Origin: Acidobacteriota bacterium
GTDB lineage: Bacteria; Acidobacteriota; Terriglobia; Terriglobales; Acidobacteriaceae
Direction: 5' to 3'
Assembly (NCBI GenBank): GCA_021810735.1
Contig: JAJZIF010000014.1
Location: 1-20,506 of the forward strand
Length of the DNA: 20,506 bases
This document shows, in pieces, positions 13,608 to 20,506 of this stretch. The notes below the pieces were generated by a model, which was given only the letters and a program-made list of their open reading frames with translations, searched no databases and was not told the origin of the DNA. The first letter of the stretch is position 1, and every line of letters starts with the position of its first letter. The position numbers and the translations under genes were made by a program.

Positions 13608-16331
13608 TTGCAGCAATTACTCGACAAGCTCAATCCGCAACAGCGCGCCGGCGTCGAAAACGTCGACGGCCCCGTCCTCATCCTTGCGGGCGCAGGCTCC
13701 GGCAAAACTCGCGTCATTACCCACCGCATCGCCTATCTCATTCAGGAGCGCGGCGTCGCCCCCGACTCCATCCTCGCCGTCACCTTTACCAACAAGGCCG
13801 CCCGCGAAATGGCCGAGCGCGTCGACGCTCTCATCGGCCACGCCACCCTTGCCAAGCCTCTGCTCGCCACCTTTCACTCCTTCTGCGTGCGCCTGCTCCG
13901 GCGAGACATCGAATCCCTCCGCATCGGCAACGAAGGCCTCACCAAAACCTTCGCCATCTACGACGAAAACGAGCAGCAATCCCTCGTCAAGCAGATCATG
14001 CGCCGCATGAACCTCGACGACAAGCAGCTCACCCCGCGCACCGTGCTCTCCAAAATCTCCTGGGCCAAAAACCACATGATCGATCCCCAGGAGTACTACC
14101 TCCAGTCCGCCGACCCCGTCAGCGAGCGCGTCGCCCACATCTTCGAGGCCTACCGCAAGGAGCTCCGCACCAACAACGCCCTCGACTTCGATGACCTCCT
14201 CCTCGAAGCCGTCCGCGTCCTCAAATCCTCCGCGGAAATCCGCGAGCGCTATAACCGCCGCTACCAGTACCTACTCATCGACGAATATCAGGACACCAAC
14301 CGCCCCCAGTACGAGCTCATGAAGCTCCTCGCCGGTCCTAAACAAAACGTCTGCGTCGTCGGCGACGAAGACCAGAGCATCTACTCCTGGCGTGGAGCAG
14401 ACATTCGCAACATCCTCGAGTTCGAGAAAGATTTCCCCACCGCCAAAACCATCCGGCTGGAGCAGAATTACCGCTCCACCCAGGTCATTCTTGAGGCCGC
14501 TTCCGCTGTCGTCTCCCGTAACGCCCAGCGCAAGGGTAAGCAGCTCTGGACTTCCCGCGAAGGCGGCGCACTCATCGGCTATTACGAAGCGCCGGACGGC
14601 GAAAACGAAGCCCTCTTCATCGCCGACTCCATCAACAAATATCTCCGCAAGGCCGGAGAATCCGACGACCAGCCCCGCGCCGCCGTCCTCTACCGCACCA
14701 ACTCGCAGTCCCGCCTCGTCGAAGAAGCCATGCGCCGCTATGGCATCAGCTACACCATGGTTGGCGGCTTTTCGTTTTACGAGCGCGCCGAAATCAAGGA
14801 CCTCCTCAGCTACCTCAAGCTCGTCAAAAACCCAAACGACTCCATCGCCCTCCAGCGCTGCATCAACACCCCGCCCCGCGGCATCGGCAAAACCACTCTC
14901 GAAACCATCGAGCGCATCGCGCTTGAAACCGGCTCAAGCTCCTGGAACGCCATCTCCCACGCCCGCCGCGAGAAGCTGCTCTCCGCCCGCGCCCTCCACG
15001 CCCTGGCTGAATTCCAGCAGCTCATCGAAGACGCTCGCGCCATGCTCGCGCCCAACTTCGCGGACAAACTCTCTGAAGACGTAGCGCCCGGCGCAGAATC
15101 CGCCGCCGAGCCGCCCATCTCAGACGACACCAACTTCCCCGCCGACGCGAGCCCCAACACCGATCCCGATACATCCTTCGACTTCGGCGACTCCGCCCAA
15201 ACCACCCTCGCCCTCACCCCCGCCGAAGAAGACACTAACTTCGACCCCACATCCTTCAACCCCTTCGCCAGCGAAGCCCCAGCCCATAGCACCGCGCCCG
15301 CCATCGCCGCCTCCGCCGCGCCCGTACCCGCCGAGTCCGATCCCCACGCCAGCGCCTTCCGAAAGCCCGGCGACCCGGCCACCCTGCCCGAGCTCATCAA
15401 GTTCCTCATCGACCGGTCCGGCTATATCCGCGTCCTCGAAGAAGAAGGATCGCCCGAAGCCTTCTCGCGCATCGAAAACCTCAAAGAACTCGCGAACGCC
15501 GCCCAGGACGCGCAGGAGCGCGGCGAAACCCTCGACGAATTCCTCGACCACGCCGCCCTCGTCAGTGACACCGACCAGTACAACGCCGACGCCCGTGTCA
15601 CCCTCATGACCCTCCACGCCGCCAAGGGCCTCGAATTCCCTATGGTCGTCCTCGCCGGCCTCGAAGAAGGACTCTTTCCCCACTCGCGCACTCTCTCGGA
15701 CCCCAACCAGATGGAAGAGGAGCGCCGCCTCTGCTACGTCGGCCTCACCCGCGCCATGGATTCCCTCATCCTCACCCGCGCCCGCTACCGACGCCGCTAC
15801 GGCAATGACATGCCCGAGGCTTCCACACCCTCCCGCTTCCTTGAAGAGATTCCCTTCCGCCTCATCGATGACCTCACCGGAGGCCTCGCCAACTCCACCT
15901 CCGGTAACTCCGCCTACGGCTCGCACACTACCAGCCATGACGGCTCCCCGCGCCACTACTCCTACGAAGACGAAGACCAGAGCACCGCCTATTCCCCTTC
16001 CGGCCGCTACAAATCGAGCTCCCGCGGCAGGACGCCGCCCAGCGGCAGCGGCTCCCTCGACAACATCGCCCAGTTCTTCGGCGGTCGCGGCGGCCCGCGT
16101 ATCAGCGGCCCGCTCCATCCGCCAAAATCTTCGCGTGCCAAACTCGATGTTCCCCAACCCGCCGGCGCAACCGGCTTCCGCAACGGACAGCGCGTCCGCC
16201 ACCCCAAATACGGCGAGGGCATCGTTTTTCGAAGTGAAGGGGAAGGTGAAAACGCAAAGGTTACGGTACAATTTGCAAAGTTCGGAGTGAAAAAGCTGGT
16301 GGAGAAATTCGCCCAGCTCGAGCGCCTCTAA
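13608..16331 (+). CDS. ATP-dependent DNA helicase, UvrD/PcrA type
   Basis: This superfamily 1A 3'-5' helicase of 907 residues acts in nucleotide excision and mismatch repair and clears RecA or stalled polymerases. Motif order is complete: Walker A GAGSGKT (28-34), Walker B DEYQD (225-229), motif III VVGDEDQSIYSWRGA, motif IV LEQNYRST, motif V VTLMTLHAAKGLEFPMV and motif VI YVGLTRA. The C-terminus (GQRVRHPKYGEGIV to the end) is the Tudor-like domain by which PcrA/UvrD bind RNA polymerase, preceded by a Ser/Gly-rich linker. The protein exceeds the usual 720-780 residues mainly because of an Ala/Pro/Asp-rich insertion of about 100 residues (488-588) in the 2B subdomain. The start is TTG at 13608 with AGGAA nearby, and the N-terminus LLDKLNPQQRAGVENVDGPV fits the family. 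PcrA is the closer name, but the two cannot be separated reliably. Confidence 0.95.
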   Translation: MQQLLDKLNPQQRAGVENVDGPVLILAGAGSGKTRVITHRIAYLIQERGVAPDSILAVTFTNKAAREMAERVDALIGHATLAKPLLATFHSFCVRLLRRDIESLRIGNEGLTKTFAIYDENEQQSLVKQIMRRMNLDDKQLTPRTVLSKISWAKNHMIDPQEYYLQSADPVSERVAHIFEAYRKELRTNNALDFDDLLLEAVRVLKSSAEIRERYNRRYQYLLIDEYQDTNRPQYELMKLLAGPKQNVCVVGDEDQSIYSWRGADIRNILEFEKDFPTAKTIRLEQNYRSTQVILEAASAVVSRNAQRKGKQLWTSREGGALIGYYEAPDGENEALFIADSINKYLRKAGESDDQPRAAVLYRTNSQSRLVEEAMRRYGISYTMVGGFSFYERAEIKDLLSYLKLVKNPNDSIALQRCINTPPRGIGKTTLETIERIALETGSSSWNAISHARREKLLSARALHALAEFQQLIEDARAMLAPNFADKLSEDVAPGAESAAEPPISDDTNFPADASPNTDPDTSFDFGDSAQTTLALTPAEEDTNFDPTSFNPFASEAPAHSTAPAIAASAAPVPAESDPHASAFRKPGDPATLPELIKFLIDRSGYIRVLEEEGSPEAFSRIENLKELANAAQDAQERGETLDEFLDHAALVSDTDQYNADARVTLMTLHAAKGLEFPMVVLAGLEEGLFPHSRTLSDPNQMEEERRLCYVGLTRAMDSLILTRARYRRRYGNDMPEASTPSRFLEEIPFRLIDDLTGGLANSTSGNSAYGSHTTSHDGSPRHYSYEDEDQSTAYSPSGRYKSSSRGRTPPSGSGSLDNIAQFFGGRGGPRISGPLHPPKSSRAKLDVPQPAGATGFRNGQRVRHPKYGEGIVFRSEGEGENAKVTVQFAKFGVKKLVEKFAQLERL

Positions 16332-16382
16332 AACTGCGCGACCTTATACCCACTCCCGCAAAAGATCTGAAGGATAAGAGAC

Positions 16383-16538
16383 ATGGCAAATACCAAGAGC
16401 ATGGAAAACAAGGAAGAGCGGAAAGCCGTTAAGCGCGCAGCCCGCAAAAAGGCCGCACCCAAGGGCAAGCGCACCGAACCCCGCGGCTCCAACAAGAAGA
16501 AAGTCAAGAAGCTCGTTCGCGGTCAGAGCAAGCGCTAA
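16383..16538 (+). CDS. Small Lys/Arg-rich protein, 51 residues
   Basis: An ATG at 16383 with AAGGA ten bases upstream opens a 51-residue frame ending in TAA at 16536-16538. The product is very basic: 14 Lys and 7 Arg, 21 of 51 residues, with the repeated type of segment KKAAPKGKR and SNKKKVKKLVRGQSKR. It starts MANTKSMENKEERKAVKRAA, has no hydrophobic stretch, and is likely to bind nucleic acid or the ribosome. I recall similar short basic proteins in acidobacterial genomes but cannot name a family. It lies 51 bases after the helicase stop and is followed by a good terminator-like hairpin at 16582-16614, so it has the position and signals of a real gene. It is too short for many gene finders. 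Confidence 0.7.
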   Translation: MANTKSMENKEERKAVKRAARKKAAPKGKRTEPRGSNKKKVKKLVRGQSKR

Positions 16539-16581
16539 GCCGTTTCACCTCCGGGCTTCCGCTCAAAACCATCCTCCACCC

Positions 16582-16614
16582 GTGGCCTTTTCCTTCTCAG
16601 GGAAAGGCCACTTT
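16582..16614 (+). terminator. Terminator-like hairpin after the small basic gene
   Basis: GTGGCCTTT (16582-16590) pairs perfectly with AAAGGCCAC (16603-16611). Three further pairs (one G-U) extend the stem to 12 bp around a 6-base loop, and TTT follows. The position, 43 bases after the 51-residue gene, fits a terminator. A TTG that could open a longer frame of the permease lies on the end of this hairpin. Confidence 0.75.
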
Positions 16615-16729
16615 GCATCTGGCCGGGGCAATTCCTGCAATTTCAAACTCCTCGGCCTCCAATTTCATTTGGCGCGGGATGCACTCAACCTGTAGACTCC
16701 CATTTTCAGCCCCATTCAGGAGTCCGCAC

Positions 16730-18274
16730 CTGTCACAGCTCTTCGCCAGAAAGTCCATTGATAAGCTGATTGCCGAGTCCGAGGACCCTGAGCGCCGACT
16801 CCATAAAACTCTTGGCCCCATCTCACTCATCGCCCTCGGCATCGGAGCCGTCGTCGGCTCCGGCATCTTCACCGTCATCGGCACCGCCATCAGCGGCCAG
16901 CACTTCACCAAATCATCGGTACTCAATACCCCCCTGCTCGACTTCCTGATTCGCCACCATGCCATGTCCGGACGACCAGGCGCCGGCCCGGCTCTGGCTC
17001 TCTCACTCGTCCTCGTCGCCATCGTCTGCGCCTGCACCGGCCTCTGCTACGCCGAGCTCGCTTCCATGATCCCCATCGCCGGCTCCGCCTACACCTACAC
17101 CTACGCCACCCTCGGCGAGCTCATCGCATGGATCAACGGCTGGAGCCTCATCCTCGAATACGCCTTCTCCAACATGGCTGTATCCGTCGGCTTTGCAGAG
17201 CACTCCGTCGACTTCATGGACTGGTTCGGAATCCACCCACCCCTCAAGTGGATATCCCCGGCCTATCTCCCCAGCGGACTCACGGACTTCTCCGGCCACG
17301 TCCTCTACCAGCCCGGATGGCACTTCGGCTTCAACATCCCGGCCTTCATCGTCGTCATGGTCATCACCGTCGTGCTCGTCCATGGAATCCGCGAGTCCGC
17401 CCGCACCAACAATGTAATGGTGCTGCTCAAAATTGGAGCCATTCTCGTCTTCGTCATCGCCGGTGCCCAGTTCATCCACCCCAGCTACTACCATCCCTTC
17501 GCGCCCAATGGATGGTCCGGCATCCTCACCGGCGGCTCCATCATCTTCTTCACCTACATCGGCTTCGATTCCATCTCCACCGCCGCCGAGGAATGCAAGA
17601 ATCCGCAGCGTGACATGCCCATCGGCATCATCGCGACGCTCATCATCTGCACCCTCCTCTACATCGGTGTCGCCGTCGTCCTCGTCGGCCTCCGCCATTG
17701 GAACACCATGGCCGACGACGCCGCCCCAGTCGTCAACACTCTCCGCCACCTCGCCGAAGCCAAACACAGCCTTTTCCTCCGCTACATCCACCTCGTCGTC
17801 CTCTGCGGAGCCATCCTCGGCATGGTCTCCTCCATCCTCGTCTTCCAGATCGGACAGGCCCGCGTCTGGTTCGCCATGTCGCGCGACCGCCTGCTCCCCT
17901 CCATCTTTGCCAGGGTCCACCCGCGCTACCGCACGCCCGCCATCTCCACCTGGGTCGCCGGTTTCCTTGTCGCCATCCCCGCCGGCCTCCTCGACATCGG
18001 CACCGTCGCCGACCTCTCCAACATCGGCACACTCTTCGCCTTTGTCCTCGTCTCCGCCGGCGTCCTCATCCTCCGCTATCAGGAACCCGACCGCAAACGC
18101 GGCTTCCGCGTTCCCTTTGGTCCCGTCTTCCCCGTGCTCAGCATCGTCTTCTGTGTGGTGCTCATGGCTGGACTTGAAGTCATGACCTGGGTCCGCTTCT
18201 TCATCTGGATCGCCATCGGCCTCGTCATCTACTTCTTCTACAGCCGCAAACGCAGCGAATTCTTCAGGCAGTAG
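16730..18274 (+). CDS. APC-family amino acid permease (cationic amino acid transporter-like)
   Basis: The product is a polytopic membrane protein of about 514 residues with 12 or more hydrophobic helices. It belongs to the amino acid-polyamine-organocation superfamily and is closest in pattern to the CAT/YfnA group that takes up basic or neutral amino acids. Helix 1 carries the family substrate motif GIGAVVGSGIFTVIGTA. The conserved ELASMIPIAGSAYTYTYATLGELIAWINGW block is present in helices 3-4, and FFTYIGFDSISTAAEECKNPQRDMPIGI in the helix 8 region. The N-terminus SQLFARKSIDKLIAESEDPERRLHKTLG is the usual CAT one. It is preceded by AGGAG, 7 bases before a CTG at 16730, which I take as the likely start. 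In-frame ATG 16679 and TTG 16613 lack ribosome binding sites, and the latter lies in a terminator. Confidence 0.92.
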   Translation: MSQLFARKSIDKLIAESEDPERRLHKTLGPISLIALGIGAVVGSGIFTVIGTAISGQHFTKSSVLNTPLLDFLIRHHAMSGRPGAGPALALSLVLVAIVCACTGLCYAELASMIPIAGSAYTYTYATLGELIAWINGWSLILEYAFSNMAVSVGFAEHSVDFMDWFGIHPPLKWISPAYLPSGLTDFSGHVLYQPGWHFGFNIPAFIVVMVITVVLVHGIRESARTNNVMVLLKIGAILVFVIAGAQFIHPSYYHPFAPNGWSGILTGGSIIFFTYIGFDSISTAAEECKNPQRDMPIGIIATLIICTLLYIGVAVVLVGLRHWNTMADDAAPVVNTLRHLAEAKHSLFLRYIHLVVLCGAILGMVSSILVFQIGQARVWFAMSRDRLLPSIFARVHPRYRTPAISTWVAGFLVAIPAGLLDIGTVADLSNIGTLFAFVLVSAGVLILRYQEPDRKRGFRVPFGPVFPVLSIVFCVVLMAGLEVMTWVRFFIWIAIGLVIYFFYSRKRSEFFRQ

Positions 18275-18321
18275 CCCGGCCCTTTCCGTATCCCTCCCGC
18301 GATGCCGGCTACCCTGCCTGA

Positions 18322-18333
18322 CGCACGCGTGCG
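18322..18333. repeat. 12-base perfect palindrome upstream of prfB
   Basis: CGCACGCGTGCG is its own reverse complement and lies about 20 bases before the candidate -10 box of prfB, where a -35 element would be. It might be an operator, but such short GC palindromes also arise by chance in GC-rich DNA. Confidence 0.3.
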
Positions 18334-18348
18334 CCCGGATGCCAAATC

Positions 18349-18363
18349 CCGGTAAAATAAAAG
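18349..18363 (+). promoter_or_regulatory. prfB: Candidate -10 promoter motif before prfB
   Basis: CCGGTAAAATAAAAG contains TAAAAT (18353-18358), 24 bases before the prfB ATG, giving a short leader. It shares 14 of 15 bases with the motif before the helicase gene at 13580-13594. Confidence 0.4.
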
Positions 18364-18382
18364 AAAAAGACAGGTCTATTGC

Positions 18383-19535
18383 ATGCTTTCTGATCTCGAA
18401 TTCGCCTACGCCCCCGTGCGCGACCAGGTACGCGACCTGCGGGAGTATCTTTGACCCCGCACGCCTCCGCTCCGAACTCTCTGCCATAGAACAAAAACTC
18501 GCCGACCCGGCCCTCTGGTCCAACCCCCAGCTCTCGCAACCCCTCATGCGCGACCGCAAGCGCATCGAAGAGCAGCTCTCCTTTGACGCCGAACTCGCTC
18601 GCCGATCCGGCGACATCGACGCCTACTTCGAGCTCGCCCGCGAAAGCGAAGCCGCCAGCCAGCCCGACGCCTCCCTCGAAGCCGACCTCGAACGCGAAAT
18701 CGCCGCCCTCCGCGACTACGCCGAAAAGCTCGAGTCCCGCACCATGCTCTCCGGAGAAACCGATCCCCTCAACGCCATCGTCACCGTCCACCCCGGCGCC
18801 GGCGGCACCGAATCCCAGGACTGGGCCGAAATGCTCATGCGCATGTATCTCCGCTGGGCCGAGCAGCAGGGCTTCAAAACCGAAATCAACGACTATCAGG
18901 ACGGCGAAGAGGCCGGCATCAAATCCGCCACCTTCACCATCTCCGGCGACTACGCCTTCGGCCTGCTCTCCGGTGAAACCGGCGTCCACCGCCTCGTCCG
19001 CATCTCGCCCTTCGACTCGGCCAAGCGGCGCCACACCTCCTTCGCCTCCGTCTTCGTCTCGCCGGAAATCGACGACTCCATCCAGATCGACATCAAGCCC
19101 GAAGACCTCCGCGTTGACACCTACCGCTCTGGCGGCAAGGGCGGCCAGCACGTCAACACTACGGACTCCGCCGTCCGCATCACCCACCTTCCGACGAACA
19201 TCGTCGTCCAGTGCCAGAACGAGCGCTCGCAGCACAAGAACCGCGAGAAGGCCATGAAGATGCTCCGCTCGCGCCTCTACGAATACGAGCTGGAAAAGAA
19301 GAATGCCGAGACCAAGAAGTTAGAGGACTCCAAGTTAGACATTAACTTCGGCTCCCAGATCCGTAGTTACGTCCTCCAGCCCTACCGCATCGCCAAAGAC
19401 CACCGCACCAAGGTAGAAGTAGGCGACGTAGACAAAGTCCTCGACGGCTACCTCGACCCCTTCATCCGCGGCTACCTGATCATGCGCCGCAACGGCGGCG
19501 TCCCCGCCACCGTAACCGCCGACGACCTCGACTAA
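18383..19535 (+). CDS. prfB: Peptide chain release factor 2, with programmed +1 frameshift
   Basis: RF2 recognises UGA and UAA and triggers release of the finished peptide. Translation starts at ATG 18383 (weak ACAGG upstream) and gives 23 residues, MLSDLEFAYAPVRDQVRDL then REYL, before an in-frame TGA at 18452-18454. The site reads GGGAG, TAT, CTT, TGA, C, the classical RF2 slippage signal: CTT slips +1 to TTT and the next codon is GAC at 18453. The second frame continues with 360 residues, giving 383 in all. The RF2-specific stop-codon motif SPF is in VRISPFDSAKRRHTSF, and the catalytic GGQ is in SGGKGGQHVNTTDSAVR. Low RF2 slows reading of the TGA and raises the frameshift, so the protein limits its own synthesis. 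It has the usual length and domain order. Confidence 0.97.
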
Positions 19536-19551
19536 CCGACAACGCGGGTGC

Positions 19552-19592
19552 CCCATACTTTCTTTCCGCGCCGTTCGGAAAGAAAGTATGGG
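19552..19592. repeat. 17-bp perfect palindrome, probably a dispersed (REP-like) element or prfB terminator
   Basis: CCCATACTTTCTTTCCG (19552-19568) and CGGAAAGAAAGTATGGG (19576-19592) are exact reverse complements around the 7-base loop CGCCGTT. The element begins 17 bases after the prfB stop. There is no T-run after the stem, so it is not a standard intrinsic terminator. Its length, the GGGTG before it and the CACCC further on resemble intergenic hairpins that recur in acidobacterial genomes. No second copy is in this window. Confidence 0.6.
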
Positions 19593-19679
19593 ACCAAAGC
19601 GGCCACCCGGCCGTCTATTCGACCTCGCAGCTATGCGGCGCATATCATGTTCAGGATCACCCAAAGCGAGACCTAGCCC

Positions 19680-20506
19680 ATGCCGGTTCCCGATTTTCAA
19701 TCGATTATGCTGCCTTTGTTGCGAGCAGCGAGCGACGGCTCCGAACACAAAATCGGCAGCGTCACAGAGCAGCTCGCTCATGTCTTCCAACTGACATCCG
19801 AGGACCAGCAGCAACTGCTCCCCAGCGGTCGCCAGACCACCTTTTCCAACCGCGTTGCTTGGGCCAAAAGCTACTTAGTCCAAGCGGGCCTCTTCGAGGC
19901 CACAAGACGCGCCCACTTTCGAATTACAGATCGCGGTCGCCACGTCTTGGAGGAGAACCCCCAGCGTATCGACATCGATTACCTGCTTCGATTCCCGGAA
20001 TTCGTAAATTTTCGCGACCGGAATCGCACACCCGGGGAGCCCCCCTCTTCAAACGCAGCTGCCGCAGTTGACTCACTCAACGCCGAAACACCCGACGAGA
20101 TCATCCGATCCACCATCAAGCAAATCGAAGGTGCTCTCACCAAAGAACTGCTGGATCGAATCCTCTCTGCCAGTCCCACCTTCTTTGAAGGCCTGATCGT
20201 CAATCTGCTTCTCGCAATGGGGTACGGTGGCTCTCGTGAAGATGCTGGTCAAATCGTGGGTCGAGCAGGTGATGGCGGAATTGATGGCGTGATAGACCAG
20301 GACTCTCTCGGCTTGGATCGCGTTTACATTCAGGCAAAACGATACGCACGCGAAAACCCTGTCAGCGAGCCAGAAATTAGAGCCTTCAGCGGTAGCTTGG
20401 GGGCTGCGAAGGCAAACAAGGGCATTTTCGTCACAACATCATCGTTCACCCAGCCCGCTCAATCGTTTGCTGAGCGGCACCCTTACCGAATCATTCTCAT
20501 CGACGG
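19680..20506 (+). CDS. mrr: Mrr-type restriction endonuclease, 5' part (3' end outside window)
   Basis: From ATG 19680 the frame stays open for 275 residues to the window end. Mrr is a type IV restriction enzyme that cuts methylated foreign DNA. The N-terminal winged-helix DNA-binding domain is seen (MPVPDFQSIMLPLLRAASDG, then SGRQTTFSNRVAWAKSYLVQ and RRAHFRITDRGRHVL). A linker follows, and then the Mrr_cat PD-(D/E)xK nuclease domain with SPTFFEGLIVNLLLAMGYGG, GDGGIDGVI and VYIQAKR. In this domain Asp202, Gln218 and Lys220 are the metal-site residues, with Glu170 upstream. GIFVTTSSFTQPAQSFAE is another family block. By comparison with the roughly 300-residue E. coli Mrr only the last 25-40 residues are missing. 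Codon use is unlike the neighbours: eight CGA codons, plus TTA, GTA, ATA and AGA. The ribosome binding site is weak. Confidence 0.93.
   Translation, partial: MPVPDFQSIMLPLLRAASDGSEHKIGSVTEQLAHVFQLTSEDQQQLLPSGRQTTFSNRVAWAKSYLVQAGLFEATRRAHFRITDRGRHVLEENPQRIDIDYLLRFPEFVNFRDRNRTPGEPPSSNAAAAVDSLNAETPDEIIRSTIKQIEGALTKELLDRILSASPTFFEGLIVNLLLAMGYGGSREDAGQIVGRAGDGGIDGVIDQDSLGLDRVYIQAKRYARENPVSEPEIRAFSGSLGAAKANKGIFVTTSSFTQPAQSFAERHPYRIILID

Noticed and set aside
15120..16271. 383-residue antisense frame over the helicase 3' half
   Set aside because: It is Gly/Val/Glu-rich with no motif, and lies opposite confirmed helicase motifs V and VI.
17003..18616. Long open frame of 537 residues antisense to the permease gene
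   Set aside because: It is very rich in Asp, Glu, Gly and Val, with no domain. This is the typical antisense shadow of a GC-rich gene with C-ending codons. The forward frame encodes a clear transporter.
19588..19794. 68-residue forward frame between prfB and mrr
   Set aside because: It begins inside the palindrome and runs out of frame through the mrr N-terminal domain, which is clearly coding in its own frame.
1..20506. CRISPR arrays, tRNA or rRNA genes, insertion sequences
   Set aside because: I saw no regularly spaced repeats, no cloverleaf-like segments and no transposase-like proteins on either strand by reading. A covariance-model or repeat search was not possible.

Overview
The window looks like chromosomal DNA of an Acidobacteriota, probably class Terriglobia. 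This is an inference from three things: the high GC content with strong C-ending codon bias, a secreted protein of the VWFA-related acidobacterial type, and several small proteins of a kind I associate with that phylum. No marker here fixes the genus. Most genes are housekeeping or ordinary accessory genes. I see no tRNA, rRNA, CRISPR array, transposase or prophage gene.

Layout. Bases 1-2732 read forward: the 3' end of murQ (cell-wall sugar recycling), murA (first committed step of peptidoglycan synthesis), a DinB-family metalloprotein, and what looks like the orphan C-terminus of a DUF1569 gene. Bases 2766-13518 read in reverse. In transcription order this block starts with an SDR oxidoreductase, a secreted protein of unknown function, the nicotinamidase pncA, an 83-residue basic protein, a VWFA-like secreted protein, a dienelactone hydrolase and an MFS exporter. 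It continues with rpsO-pnp (ribosomal protein S15 and polynucleotide phosphorylase), a DMT-family transporter and a 136-residue unknown protein. Bases 13608-20506 read forward: a UvrD/PcrA helicase, a 51-residue Lys/Arg-rich protein, an APC-family amino acid permease, prfB (release factor 2, with its programmed +1 frameshift), a 17-bp palindrome, and an Mrr-type restriction endonuclease cut by the window end.

How the genes relate. murQ and murA both act on cell-wall amino sugars. rpsO-pnp is the classical conserved pair. The SDR-to-VWFA stretch is closely packed, including an 11-nt gap and a 4-nt TTGA stop/start overlap, so it is probably one or two transcripts. Its products do not form a pathway I recognise. 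The mrr gene differs from its neighbours in codon use and follows a dispersed-repeat-like palindrome. It may be the edge of an acquired defence region lying beyond the window.

The items most worth a second look are: a terminator-like hairpin that contains the perfect ribosome binding site of the DinB gene; the DUF1569 remnant; a likely CTG start for the permease; the low-complexity insertion in the helicase; the VWFA protein that lacks its metal-site residues; the 51-residue basic protein; and the mrr edge. I did not find a clear undescribed multi-gene system.
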